This document shows, piece after piece, positions 43,140-51,664 of a DNA stretch of 64,000 nucleotides. The notes below the pieces were generated by a model that worked only from the letters and a program-made list of their open reading frames with translations, ran no database searches and had not been told where the DNA came from. The stretch spans positions 248,001-312,000 of the forward strand of contig CAVZIE010000006.1 in the NCBI GenBank assembly GCA_963775185.1, written 5' to 3'. The translations under genes were made by a program, and so were the position numbers. The first letter of the stretch is position 1, and every line of letters begins with the position of its first letter. This DNA comes from JAPSGB01 sp963775185. Lineage in GTDB: Bacteria; Myxococcota_A; Polyangia; Polyangiales; Polyangiaceae.

Positions 43140-46100
43140 TCACGCGTCGCGGCGACGCCGGCGCAGTGCGACGAGCAGCATCAAGCCGAGCGCGGCGAAA
43201 CCGGAGCCGGAACCCGCCGGGCTGCGGCCGGCCGTCACGCAGCCACAGCCTCCGCCGTCGTCCGGCGACGCGGCACCGGGACTCGCGACGCACTTGCCGT
43301 TGCTGTCGCAGATGTATCCGGTAGCGCAGTCGTCGGAGGTGTTGCAAGTGGTCTGGCACGTGCCGCCGACGCAGTGGTACGGGTTGCAGTCCTTGAGCGA
43401 GTTGTCCGCTTCCTGCACCGTGAAGTCGTCCTTGCAGATGGCGCCCTCCGGCGTGCACTCGCCGTTCTGGCAGACGTAGCCGGTGGTGCAGTCGCTGGCG
43501 ACCTGGCAAGTGGTGTTGCAGGCGCTGGCGCCGCACTTGTAAGGCGCGCACGTCGTCGCGGCCAGGGGCTGGCACACGCCCGAGCCGCTGCATTGCGATG
43601 CCGTCGCCTGGCCGTTGCTGCAGGCGGCGGTGCCGCACGGCTTCCCCGCCGCCGTGTACTTGCAGTCCGCCGTATCGGCACCGTCGCACGCGCCACCGCA
43701 GTCCGGATCGGCGGTGCACGCCTGCCGGGTGCCGTGGGGCGCGCCGGTGACGGGCGAGCACGTGCCCTCCGCGCCGGAGACGTCGCAGGCCGCGCAGCGC
43801 TCGGTGCACGCGCTGCCGCAGCACACGCCGTCCACGCAGAAGGTGCTCGTGCACTCCGTTGCCAGGCTGCACGCCTGCCCGTTGTCGAGCTTCGGCGCGC
43901 AGGTGCCGGCGTCGCAGAAGTAGCCCGCTGCGCAGTTCGAGTCCGTCGCGCACGTCGTCGGGCAGGTCTGGCTCGTGCCGTCGCAGACGTACGGCGCGCA
44001 GGAGGGCGAGCCCGGGCTGCCGGAGCTGGTCAGCGTACAGCTGCCCGCCGTGCTGTTGCAGACGTCGCACGCGCCGTTGCACGCGGTGTCGCAGCATACG
44101 TCGTCGGCGCAGTAGCCACTCGTGCACTCGCTGGTCGAGCCGCAGGAATCCCCGAGGCCCTTCTTGGCCTGGCACGCGCCGCCGGCGCAGAACGCCGTGG
44201 CGACGCAGTCGCTATCGCTCGTGCACGAGGTCCCGCATGCGCCGGCGGTGCAGAGGTACGGCGTGCAGTCGACGCCGTTGGGATCCTGGTTGCACTGGCC
44301 GTTGCCGTTGCAGATCTCTCCCGTCACAACGTTGCCGTTGCAGATGGTCGCCGTCGATCCGCATCCGGTGCCGGCCTTGGCGTACTGGCGGCATGCGCCG
44401 GCGCCGTTGCACAGCCCGTCGGCCTTGCACGAGGCGGGGTAGCCCGAGTCTTGCGCGCACTCGTTGTCGGGATCGAGATCCGCGCCGATGTTGTCGCACA
44501 CGCCGTCGGCGCCCGACCCCTTCTTTGCCACGGAGCAGGCCTGGCAGCTACCGGTGCATGCCGTATCGCAGCACACGCCGTCCACGCAGTGACCCGAAGT
44601 GCACTGCGAGCTGGCCGTGCACGTCGCGCCGTCGGCCTGGTCCAGGTCGCAGGTGCCCGCCGACGTGTTGCAGAAGCGGGCCGCGACGCACTGCGCGTCG
44701 TTGGCGCACGACGTCGGGCACGCGGCGTTGGCGCCGGTGCACTGGTACGGAGCGCAGCTCGGGTTGCCGGCCGAGCCCGCCGCCTTCAGCGAGCAGGTGC
44801 CCGGCGTGGCGTCGCAGCTGTTGCACGCGCCGCTGCACGCGCTGTTGCAGCAGTAGCCGTCGGCGCAGAACCCGCTGGCGCAATCGGAACCGGCGCTGCA
44901 AGTCTGACCGTTGGACTCCTTGCAAGCGCCGGAGGCGTCGCAGGTGCTCGCGCCGCTGCAGTGGTTGTCGCTAGCCGAACTGACGACCGTGGTGCAGGTG
45001 CCGGCGGCATTGGCGCACGAGCGGCACGGGGTCGCGCAGTCGTTCGTGCAGCAGTGCCCGTCGCGGCAGTAGCCGCTGCCGCACTCCGTGTCGCCGGCGC
45101 ACGTCTGGCCGAGCGCCTTGTTGCACGCACCGGAAGAGTCGCACGTGTTGGCGCCATTGCAGTGATCGTCCGTGCCGCTCGTAACGAGCGTGGTGCAGGT
45201 GCCGGCGGCGTTGGCGCAGGAGCGGCAAGGCGTCGTGCAAGCGTCCGAGCAACAGGTGCCGTCGACGCAGAAATTGTTGATGCACTCAGCACCGGTCGTG
45301 CAGCTCTGCCCGAGCTTCTTCTTGCAGACGCCGGATGCGTCGCAGGTGCTGTTGGTGTTGCAGTGGTCGTCGTCCTGCGACGCGACGACGGTGTCGCAAG
45401 TGCCTGTGGAGTTGGCGCAGGAGCGGCAGGCAGCGGTGCAATCGCTCTGGCAGCAGTGTCCGTCGGCGCAGAAGTTGCTGGCGCATTCGCTCGCCAGCGC
45501 GCACGCCTGCCCGAGTGCCTTCTTGCAGTTGCCGGAAGCGTCGCAGGAGCTCGCGCCGTTGCAATGGTCGTCGTTTTGCGAAGCGACGACGGTGCTGCAT
45601 GTGCCAGCAGAATTGGCGCACGAGAGACACGGCGTCGTGCAGCTCGTCGCGCAGCAGTGCCCGTCGACGCATAACGCGCTCGCACACTCGGTCGCGCCGC
45701 TGCAGCCCTGACCGAGTGCCTTCTTGCACGCGCCGCTCGCGTCGCAGGAGCTGGTGCCGTTGCAAGTGTCGTCGGTTGCGTTCGTAACCGTACTGCAGAC
45801 GCCGCGGCTGGTGCCCGCGCCGTTGCACCTCTGGCAGGTGCCGCAGTTTGCCGCCGTGCAACAGACGCCGTCCACGCAGTTGCCCGTGTCGCAGTCGGCG
45901 GCGGTCGAGCAGGTGCCGCCTCGCGTGTAGTACGTCCACGTCTCGTTGTCCGTGTTGCTGCCGAACATGACCACGCGCTTGCGGGCCGCGTCGTAGGCCA
46001 GGGCGTGGTTCGATCGCGCCGCGGGGGTGGAGACGGAGGGGTACGGGTTGGACCAGGTCGTGCCGTTCCATTCCCAGGTGTCGGCCAAGGCTGTGGGAAC

Positions 46101-47582
46101 CGAGTAGTCGTAGCCGCCGAACATCACGGTGCGCTTGCTCCGCGAGTCGTACGTCATACCGAAGAAGTCGCGATCGCCTACACCGCAGGCGCCGGTGTCG
46201 CAGCGCTTCGTCCAGCTCGAGCCGTTCCACTCCCACGTGTCCGAGTAATAGCCGACCGAGCTCTGGCCGCCGTGCATCACCAGCACGTGGCGGGCCGAGT
46301 CGTAGGCGACGTTGTGGTAGTAGCGGGCGGGCGGCGAGTTGGTCAGGCACGCTCCCGTGCAGGCGTTCGTCCACGTCGTGCCGTTGTACGTCCACGTGTC
46401 GTTCATCGCCGTGGCGCCGGCGAGGCCGCCGAACAGCACGCTGACGCCGTTCTGCGAATCGAACGCCATGGCTGCGCCGAGCCGAGCCGTGGGCTTCGTG
46501 GAGCAGCCGCTGCCGCCGCAACCTTGCGCCCACGTGTTGGCGGTGCCGTTGTACTCCCAGGTGTCGTCGATCGCCCCGGAGGCGTCTCGTCCGCCGAAAA
46601 TGACGGTGCGCGCGCGCGCGCTGTCGAAGGCGCCCGCGTGTTGGCGCCGGGCTGGCGGCGCGCACGCGCCGGTGTCGCAGATCAGGTTCCAGTTCGTCCC
46701 GTTCCACTCCCACGTGTCGTTCAGGTACGCGCTGGAGTAGCCGCCGAACATGACGGTTACCTGCGCGCTCGAGTCGTACGACAGCGTCGCGTACGCGCGC
46801 TTGGCCGGCGACGTGGTCGGCGACAGCTGCGTCCAGATCGCCGTCTCCACGCCCGGATCCAGCACCACCGGGTACTCCAGCCCGGAGAGATCCAGCGCCA
46901 CGTGCAAGTAGCCGTCGACTAGCTCGGCTTTCACGGAACGCTCGGTGCCCTTCGCGTCCACCATGAACGGCGCGGGGATGCGCAGCTGGGGCTCGCCGTT
47001 CGCGCTGGAGAAGGTGTACGCGCCGTTCGGCTCGTGGTCGACTTGGACCAGGTCGTCGCCCTGGTCAACCTGCCACGTGAGCTCTGAAGGGGAATTCGCG
47101 CCGCGGAAGACCAGCAGCTCTTCCACCCTGTCCGGCGTGGCGATGACGACGCGGTCGGTCGCCGGGTACACGTCTTCGAAGACGGCACGACCTTGGTGCA
47201 GCAGCGCCGGCGAGTCCTGGGCGCCGAGCGGCGTGAGCGCGAGGCGGACTGAATCCGAGCCGCCGACGGACACCTGGAGGGGGCCGCTCGCGACCGTGGC
47301 CAGGCGTGCTGTCAAGCCGTCTCCGCCCCGGTCGCCGGCGGCGAGCGCGGTCGTCGTGGCGGCAAAGCCGCGGCCCGGCGCACGCAGCAGCGTGTCGACG
47401 GCGACGGCATGAGCGGCGACCGAGCGCGCGAGCGTGACGGCCCGCGGCGCCGCCGCGGCGGTGCGCGCCGGCGCGCTTCCGGCGTCGGCGTCGAGCGACG
47501 TGCGGTCGGATGTTCCCGAGCAAGCGACGGCGACGGCCGCAACGAACGGCGATAGCGCAAGAGCCCACGATGTCCGCGACAT
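43140..47582 (-). CDS. Giant Kelch / Cys-rich surface protein with MYXO-CTERM tail
   Basis: The 1480-aa protein starts with a lipoprotein-type signal ending VAVAC. After about 280 residues of beta-rich sequence come six or so Kelch-like repeats with the signature VMFGGY-x(n)-DTWEWNGTTW (residues about 290-600). Then comes a very long Cys-rich region built of units like ALGQxCxxxxECxSxFCxDGHCC-x(n)-SCANxxGTC. The chain ends with DDGGGCGC, a hydrophobic helix (GFAALGLMLLVAL) and RRRRRDA, the MYXO-CTERM sorting signal. Having both a lipobox and a MYXO-CTERM tail is unusual. GAGGGG upstream supports the ATG at 47582. It is probably a large cell-surface adhesion or sensing protein. Confidence 0.9.
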   Translation of the reverse strand: MSRTSWALALSPFVAAVAVACSGTSDRTSLDADAGSAPARTAAAAPRAVTLARSVAAHAVAVDTLLRAPGRGFAATTTALAAGDRGGDGLTARLATVASGPLQVSVGGSDSVRLALTPLGAQDSPALLHQGRAVFEDVYPATDRVVIATPDRVEELLVFRGANSPSELTWQVDQGDDLVQVDHEPNGAYTFSSANGEPQLRIPAPFMVDAKGTERSVKAELVDGYLHVALDLSGLEYPVVLDPGVETAIWTQLSPTTSPAKRAYATLSYDSSAQVTVMFGGYSSAYLNDTWEWNGTNWNLICDTGACAPPARRQHAGAFDSARARTVIFGGRDASGAIDDTWEYNGTANTWAQGCGGSGCSTKPTARLGAAMAFDSQNGVSVLFGGLAGATAMNDTWTYNGTTWTNACTGACLTNSPPARYYHNVAYDSARHVLVMHGGQSSVGYYSDTWEWNGSSWTKRCDTGACGVGDRDFFGMTYDSRSKRTVMFGGYDYSVPTALADTWEWNGTTWSNPYPSVSTPAARSNHALAYDAARKRVVMFGSNTDNETWTYYTRGGTCSTAADCDTGNCVDGVCCTAANCGTCQRCNGAGTSRGVCSTVTNATDDTCNGTSSCDASGACKKALGQGCSGATECASALCVDGHCCATSCTTPCLSCANSAGTCSTVVASQNDDHCNGASSCDASGNCKKALGQACALASECASNFCADGHCCQSDCTAACRSCANSTGTCDTVVASQDDDHCNTNSTCDASGVCKKKLGQSCTTGAECINNFCVDGTCCSDACTTPCRSCANAAGTCTTLVTSGTDDHCNGANTCDSSGACNKALGQTCAGDTECGSGYCRDGHCCTNDCATPCRSCANAAGTCTTVVSSASDNHCSGASTCDASGACKESNGQTCSAGSDCASGFCADGYCCNSACSGACNSCDATPGTCSLKAAGSAGNPSCAPYQCTGANAACPTSCANDAQCVAARFCNTSAGTCDLDQADGATCTASSQCTSGHCVDGVCCDTACTGSCQACSVAKKGSGADGVCDNIGADLDPDNECAQDSGYPASCKADGLCNGAGACRQYAKAGTGCGSTATICNGNVVTGEICNGNGQCNQDPNGVDCTPYLCTAGACGTSCTSDSDCVATAFCAGGACQAKKGLGDSCGSTSECTSGYCADDVCCDTACNGACDVCNSTAGSCTLTSSGSPGSPSCAPYVCDGTSQTCPTTCATDSNCAAGYFCDAGTCAPKLDNGQACSLATECTSTFCVDGVCCGSACTERCAACDVSGAEGTCSPVTGAPHGTRQACTADPDCGGACDGADTADCKYTAAGKPCGTAACSNGQATASQCSGSGVCQPLAATTCAPYKCGASACNTTCQVASDCTTGYVCQNGECTPEGAICKDDFTVQEADNSLKDCNPYHCVGGTCQTTCNTSDDCATGYICDSNGKCVASPGAASPDDGGGCGCVTAGRSPAGSGSGFAALGLMLLVALRRRRRDA
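44880..45760. repeat. About five tandem 204-bp units encoding 68-residue Cys-rich repeats
   Basis: Within the giant gene the unit boundary CKK-ALGQ (ALGQGC, ALGQAC, KLGQSC, ALGQTC, SNGQTC) recurs about every 204 bp. Similarity between units is high at the protein level and moderate in DNA, so these are older than the identical 18-bp repeats in the CcmI-like gene. Confidence 0.75.
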
Positions 47583-47785
47583 GACCCCCTCTTTCCCCGG
47601 TCCCCCCGGGACGTCGTGATTGGTATCAGGATCACGATGCGCCGACAATCCGCGGGTGTCCGTAGGGAAGCGGTCCGAACAATCGCGCTTGACCGCGGGG
47701 TTTCCCGATGGCGAAGATGCGCCGCCGACGGGGGTCGACGTCGCGATTGACGGGGATCAAGCTCCGGGCGGGAAGGGGAACTGGG

Positions 47786-50161
47786 ATGGCAGCCAAGAAG
47801 AAGAAGGCGAAGCGCGGTCGTGCGTCGAGCGGAACCAAGCGTGCCGTTGCGCGGACGGCGGCGGCGGCCGCAGCGGCACCGGGGGCGTTCCCGGCGCTGT
47901 TGCAGAGCGGTCGTCACGTGTTCCAGCTCGACGGCGCGCGTGCGTGCCTCACGCTCAAGCGGCCGTTCGCGCCCCGGCAACTGCAGCAGCTTCTTTCGGA
48001 GTTGAAGCTGGAGCTCGACGACGGTCGCGTGCCGGGAGACGAGCTCCTGCCGAAGCTCCTGCGCATGCAGCGCTCGTACTGGGTGCGGACGTTGGATAGG
48101 AGCGTCTTGCAGCGCGCACGGGTGAAGGCAATCGTGGCGAACGGCAACGTCGTCGCGTTGTGGCCCGTGTATCGTCGCACCGACATTCCTGGTGCGCGTG
48201 GCTTGATGAGCCCCCGCCTGGGAGCGTTGATCGTGCGCAGCGATCTAGCGGATCGCTTCGCCAAGGATCTCTCGGGGTCCGGGTTGCACGTCGAGAAGCG
48301 CTTCCGGGTGCGCGGACTGCGCTACATGACGAGCGGCGACCTCAACGACGCGCGTATCTTCGACGTCGCGGCGAAGCTCGCGGCGGGACCCGTCGTCAAG
48401 CCGGTGTTCGCGGCGCGCTTCGCGGCCGCGGTCCCCGTCGCCGCGGCGGCCGTCGCCTACGATTGGGTGCCGTTCGTTTCGCCCTTCGCCGTCGTGCCCG
48501 TGGACCCGTCGGACCTGTTGTTCGACACTGGCGGTGGCGACGTCGAGCTGGCCGCGCACCAGTGGTACTTGAAGCGCATCGGAGCCCGCTACGCTTGGGG
48601 CATGTTCGGCCCCGGGCAGCCGGGGGCCGCGAGCGTGAGCGTGCTCATGTTCGATCGCGGCGTAGACCAGACGCATGCGGATTTCGGCGCCATCCAGCAA
48701 ATCGAGCTGTTCAACGGCGCGCCGGATCCGCTGGCCACGGCGCCGTTCGACGCGCACGGTACCGAGCTCGCCGGCATCGTCGCGGCCCAGCACGACGACG
48801 GGAACGCCCTCGCGGGGATCGCGCCGGGCTGCCCGTTCACGTCGCTGCGCTACAACGACACGATCGACCCGTTCTCGGTGGGCACCGCGGCGATCGCGAG
48901 CGCGATCGACTACGCGGGCACGATCGACAACAGCGTGCTGCTCATCGGCATGGACGCCGGCGCCGGCGTGCTCACGGACGCGAGCGTGCAGACCTCGATC
49001 AACAACAACAACAAGTCGCTGATCGTCGTCGCGGCGGGCAACGACACCGGGTCCGGGTCGAGCATCGGTTACGGCGCGGTGCAGCCGCACGTCTTGATCG
49101 CCGCGGGCTACGAGCAGACGGACGCCGCCGACCGGAACGGACGCTGGCTTGCCGAAGCCTTGCCGCTGGTCGGCTCGAAGTTCGGTCCGGAGGTAAGCGT
49201 CGCGGCGCCCGCCGCGGACATCATGACCACGACGTGGGTCAGCGGTATGTCGAACAAGTACACGGTCGCGCCTGGCTTGCGCGGGACGTCGCTTGCGGCG
49301 GCGCAAGCGGCCGGTATGGCCGCGCTCGTGTGGAGCCTGAGCACAACGCTGACGCCCGCACAGGTTCGCACGCAACTCGAGCAGACCGCGGCCAAATGCG
49401 GCGTCGATCGCCCGTCCAATCCCGGCGTCGAGCAGACGGCTTACCGGACCGTCGCCGGGTATCCCAACGGGATCTGGAACGATCACCTGGGCTACGGCTC
49501 GATCGACGCGTCGGCCGTGCTCCTGGGAACCACGCCCGAGACGGACGCCGCGACCACCGACATGGAGGTCGCGCGCGTGATCATCCGCGACAATCCCTCC
49601 GACCTGGGCTTGCCCGAGCCCTCATCGGGCAGCCTTGTCACCCAGTGCGACATCATTGTGTCCACGGATCCCGCCCACGTGGCAACGGGGGTGATTGCCG
49701 CCGGGGGAGCGGAAGACGTGGACTTCAGTAGCAAGGTGCTCTCGGCCGTCAACCAGGTCGGCTCGGCGTCGGCCTACTATGTATTCGTGCGCGTCGTGAA
49801 CATCGGACCGGCGCCGGCGCGTTGCGTCCGCGTCACCGCGTCGCTGGCCGCGTGCGCGACGAGCTTCATGTATCCGAACTCCTGGGACGACCCGACGGGC
49901 GCCATCACGGTGAACGCGCTCAACGACGCGCCGCCCGCGGACCTGTCGTACCTGCAGGGGCCGTTGCCCGTCGGCGGCATCTTCGTCGCACGCCTCGCCG
50001 TTCCGGTGGGCTCCGACTTCACCGGCTTCAGCGGGCACGCATGCTGCGTCGCGCGCGTCGTGGCCGCCAACGACGTCAACTTCACTCGCGCCTCGGTTTC
50101 GGGTGCCTCGGCGCAACGACTCTTCAACAACCTGGCGCAGCGCAACCTCTCGGTCGTCTGA
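47786..50161 (+). CDS. S8-family (subtilisin-like) serine peptidase without signal peptide
   Basis: The 791-aa protein contains a complete subtilase triad: Asp 290 in VLMFDRGVDQTHADF, His 324 in DAHGTELAGIVA, Ser 502 in RGTSLAAAQAAGMAALVW, and the oxyanion Asn 419 in VVAAGND. The first 25 residues are Lys/Arg-rich (AAKKKKAKRGR) without a hydrophobic core, so it is not an obvious Sec substrate. An N-terminal region of about 260 residues is of unknown function, and about 200 residues of beta-sandwich-like sequence follow the catalytic domain. AAGGGG precedes the ATG. It is cotranscribed with a 181-aa partner 18 bp downstream. Confidence 0.9.
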   Translation: MAAKKKKAKRGRASSGTKRAVARTAAAAAAAPGAFPALLQSGRHVFQLDGARACLTLKRPFAPRQLQQLLSELKLELDDGRVPGDELLPKLLRMQRSYWVRTLDRSVLQRARVKAIVANGNVVALWPVYRRTDIPGARGLMSPRLGALIVRSDLADRFAKDLSGSGLHVEKRFRVRGLRYMTSGDLNDARIFDVAAKLAAGPVVKPVFAARFAAAVPVAAAAVAYDWVPFVSPFAVVPVDPSDLLFDTGGGDVELAAHQWYLKRIGARYAWGMFGPGQPGAASVSVLMFDRGVDQTHADFGAIQQIELFNGAPDPLATAPFDAHGTELAGIVAAQHDDGNALAGIAPGCPFTSLRYNDTIDPFSVGTAAIASAIDYAGTIDNSVLLIGMDAGAGVLTDASVQTSINNNNKSLIVVAAGNDTGSGSSIGYGAVQPHVLIAAGYEQTDAADRNGRWLAEALPLVGSKFGPEVSVAAPAADIMTTTWVSGMSNKYTVAPGLRGTSLAAAQAAGMAALVWSLSTTLTPAQVRTQLEQTAAKCGVDRPSNPGVEQTAYRTVAGYPNGIWNDHLGYGSIDASAVLLGTTPETDAATTDMEVARVIIRDNPSDLGLPEPSSGSLVTQCDIIVSTDPAHVATGVIAAGGAEDVDFSSKVLSAVNQVGSASAYYVFVRVVNIGPAPARCVRVTASLAACATSFMYPNSWDDPTGAITVNALNDAPPADLSYLQGPLPVGGIFVARLAVPVGSDFTGFSGHACCVARVVAANDVNFTRASVSGASAQRLFNNLAQRNLSVV

Positions 50162-50179
50162 TCTCGCAGGAGCTTCAAG

Positions 50180-50725
50180 ATGAAGACATTCTCATTCATT
50201 GCCGGACATCCTGCCGACGCCACTCGTGGCATGACGTTGGTGATCGACCGCAGCGCGTTGCCCGACGGCATGCGCCTGGGCATGTTCCTGGACGACGACG
50301 GCAAGGCGATTCCCGGTTTCGACCGCGCGGCCACGCGGCGCTCGGCCGCCGGCGCGGCGAGCGACGGCGTGGAGTTCGTGTTGCTCGAGCGCACGCGCAT
50401 CCGTGCGCGCGTGGCCGGGGTCGACGGCGTGCTCACCGTCGAGCCGGGCACCCGCTTCGACCGTGATGCCGGCGGCGACAGCGTGCAGGCCGAGCTCGAC
50501 GGCGGCACCCTGACGTATCGCGACGGGCGTCGGTACGTGGACGTCACCGCGCCGAAGGCGCAGGTCTTCGTGGACAAGCAGCCGAACGCGGCTCACGTCT
50601 TTACGCTGGCCGCCGACAAGCCCGCCGGCGCGCGTCCGGGCGAGCAGTACCCGGTGGAGGTGACGCAGTACGCGCGCGATGGCGAGCGGTGCGGCGCCGT
50701 GGCCGTGCTGTTCACCTTCGACTGA
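50180..50725 (+). CDS. Hypothetical partner of the S8 peptidase
   Basis: The 181-aa protein has no signal peptide and no membrane helix. It is beta-rich, with FSFIAGHPADATRG at the start, FVLLERTRIRARVAGVDGVLTV and YRDGRRYVDVTAPKAQVFVDK, and ends in VLFTFD. Its AGGAG site lies in the 18-bp gap after the peptidase gene, so the two are one transcription unit. Possible roles are substrate, inhibitor or adaptor of the peptidase; I recognise no family. Confidence 0.7.
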   Translation: MKTFSFIAGHPADATRGMTLVIDRSALPDGMRLGMFLDDDGKAIPGFDRAATRRSAAGAASDGVEFVLLERTRIRARVAGVDGVLTVEPGTRFDRDAGGDSVQAELDGGTLTYRDGRRYVDVTAPKAQVFVDKQPNAAHVFTLAADKPAGARPGEQYPVEVTQYARDGERCGAVAVLFTFD

Positions 50726-50751
50726 GGTAGACTCGGTCCGGGAAGGACCGC

Positions 50752-51540
50752 ATGACAACCGCAATCCGGGCCCTTGCGGCCTGCCTGGCACTCTCCGTGG
50801 CGACGGTCGCTCCAAGCGTCGTCGCCGACGCCGCCGATGGCGGGTCCGCCCAGCGCGCTTCGCTGAAGGTCAGCATCGACCGCAGCAAGGTCGATCTCGA
50901 GCACCACCGGCTGGAGGTCGTGATGAGCCAGACGGCGAAGTCCGTCGACATCAAGGTGATCGGCGACTCCGGCGCGGTGCTCGCCAACGAGAGCCAGGAC
51001 TTCACGGGCAAGCCCGCCGGCACGCCGCTGGTCGTGACGTGGACGCCGAGCAGCGACGAAGCCGTGGCGCGCATCGAGGTGTTCGGCCACGACACCGACG
51101 GCTACTACGCCGGCGTCGCGATCGTTCCGTGGTCGGTGCGCATCCCGCACCAGGACGTGCTGTTCGACACCAACAAGGCGAACATCTTGCCGGCGGAGAA
51201 GCCCAAGCTCGAGGACAGCTTCGGCAAGATCAAGGCGGCCGTCGCCGCGCACAAGGACCTCGGGCCGATCAAGCTGTTCATCGCCGGCCACACCGACACC
51301 GTCGGCAGCAACGAGCACAACCTGACGCTGTCGCGCCGCCGCGCCCAGGCCATCGCGCGCTGGTTCAAGCAGCGCGGCGTGAAGGTCCCCGTCTATTGGG
51401 AAGGCTTCGGCGAGTCGATCCCGGCGGTGAAGACCGGCGACAACGTGGACGAGCCGAAGAACCGCCGCGTCGACTACATCCTGGGCATCGACCCGCCGGC
51501 GCTGAAGGCCGGTTCGCCGCCGGCGTGGCATCCGACCTGA
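50752..51540 (+). CDS. OmpA-domain protein of the envelope
   Basis: The 262-aa protein has a cleavable signal (TTAIRALAACLALSVATVAPSVVADA region), a beta-sandwich of about 100 residues, and a C-terminal OmpA/MotB peptidoglycan-binding domain: DVLFDTNKANILPAEKPKL, then IAGHTDTVGSNEHNLTLSRRRAQA and NRRVDYILG. The conserved Asp and Arg that hold diaminopimelate are present. It anchors the outer membrane or a secretion system to the cell wall. The gap of 26 bp to the preceding partner gene suggests it belongs to the same operon as the S8 peptidase. Confidence 0.9.
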   Translation: MTTAIRALAACLALSVATVAPSVVADAADGGSAQRASLKVSIDRSKVDLEHHRLEVVMSQTAKSVDIKVIGDSGAVLANESQDFTGKPAGTPLVVTWTPSSDEAVARIEVFGHDTDGYYAGVAIVPWSVRIPHQDVLFDTNKANILPAEKPKLEDSFGKIKAAVAAHKDLGPIKLFIAGHTDTVGSNEHNLTLSRRRAQAIARWFKQRGVKVPVYWEGFGESIPAVKTGDNVDEPKNRRVDYILGIDPPALKAGSPPAWHPT

Positions 51541-51555
51541 TCCTCCAGAAGGGAT

Positions 51556-51575
51556 TGCCGGTCCGGCGCGGAACC
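51556..51575 (+). repeat. Dispersed 20-bp element, copy 19
   Basis: Exact match (AACC ending), 15 bp after the OmpA-protein stop, sense orientation. Confidence 0.92.
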
Positions 51576-51664
51576 GCGCGCTCGCGCGGCTTGGCGGGCC
51601 GGCGTCCCGGCGCCATGGCCTCGGAGCATGACGCAGCGCGCAGCACGTGGTACCGGAATCCGCC

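Noticed and set aside
42876..45674. A 932-codon plus-strand frame rich in Ala/Arg/Gly opposite the giant Kelch/Cys-rich gene
   Set aside because: It mirrors the Cys codons of the real gene and shows no fold, signal or motif.
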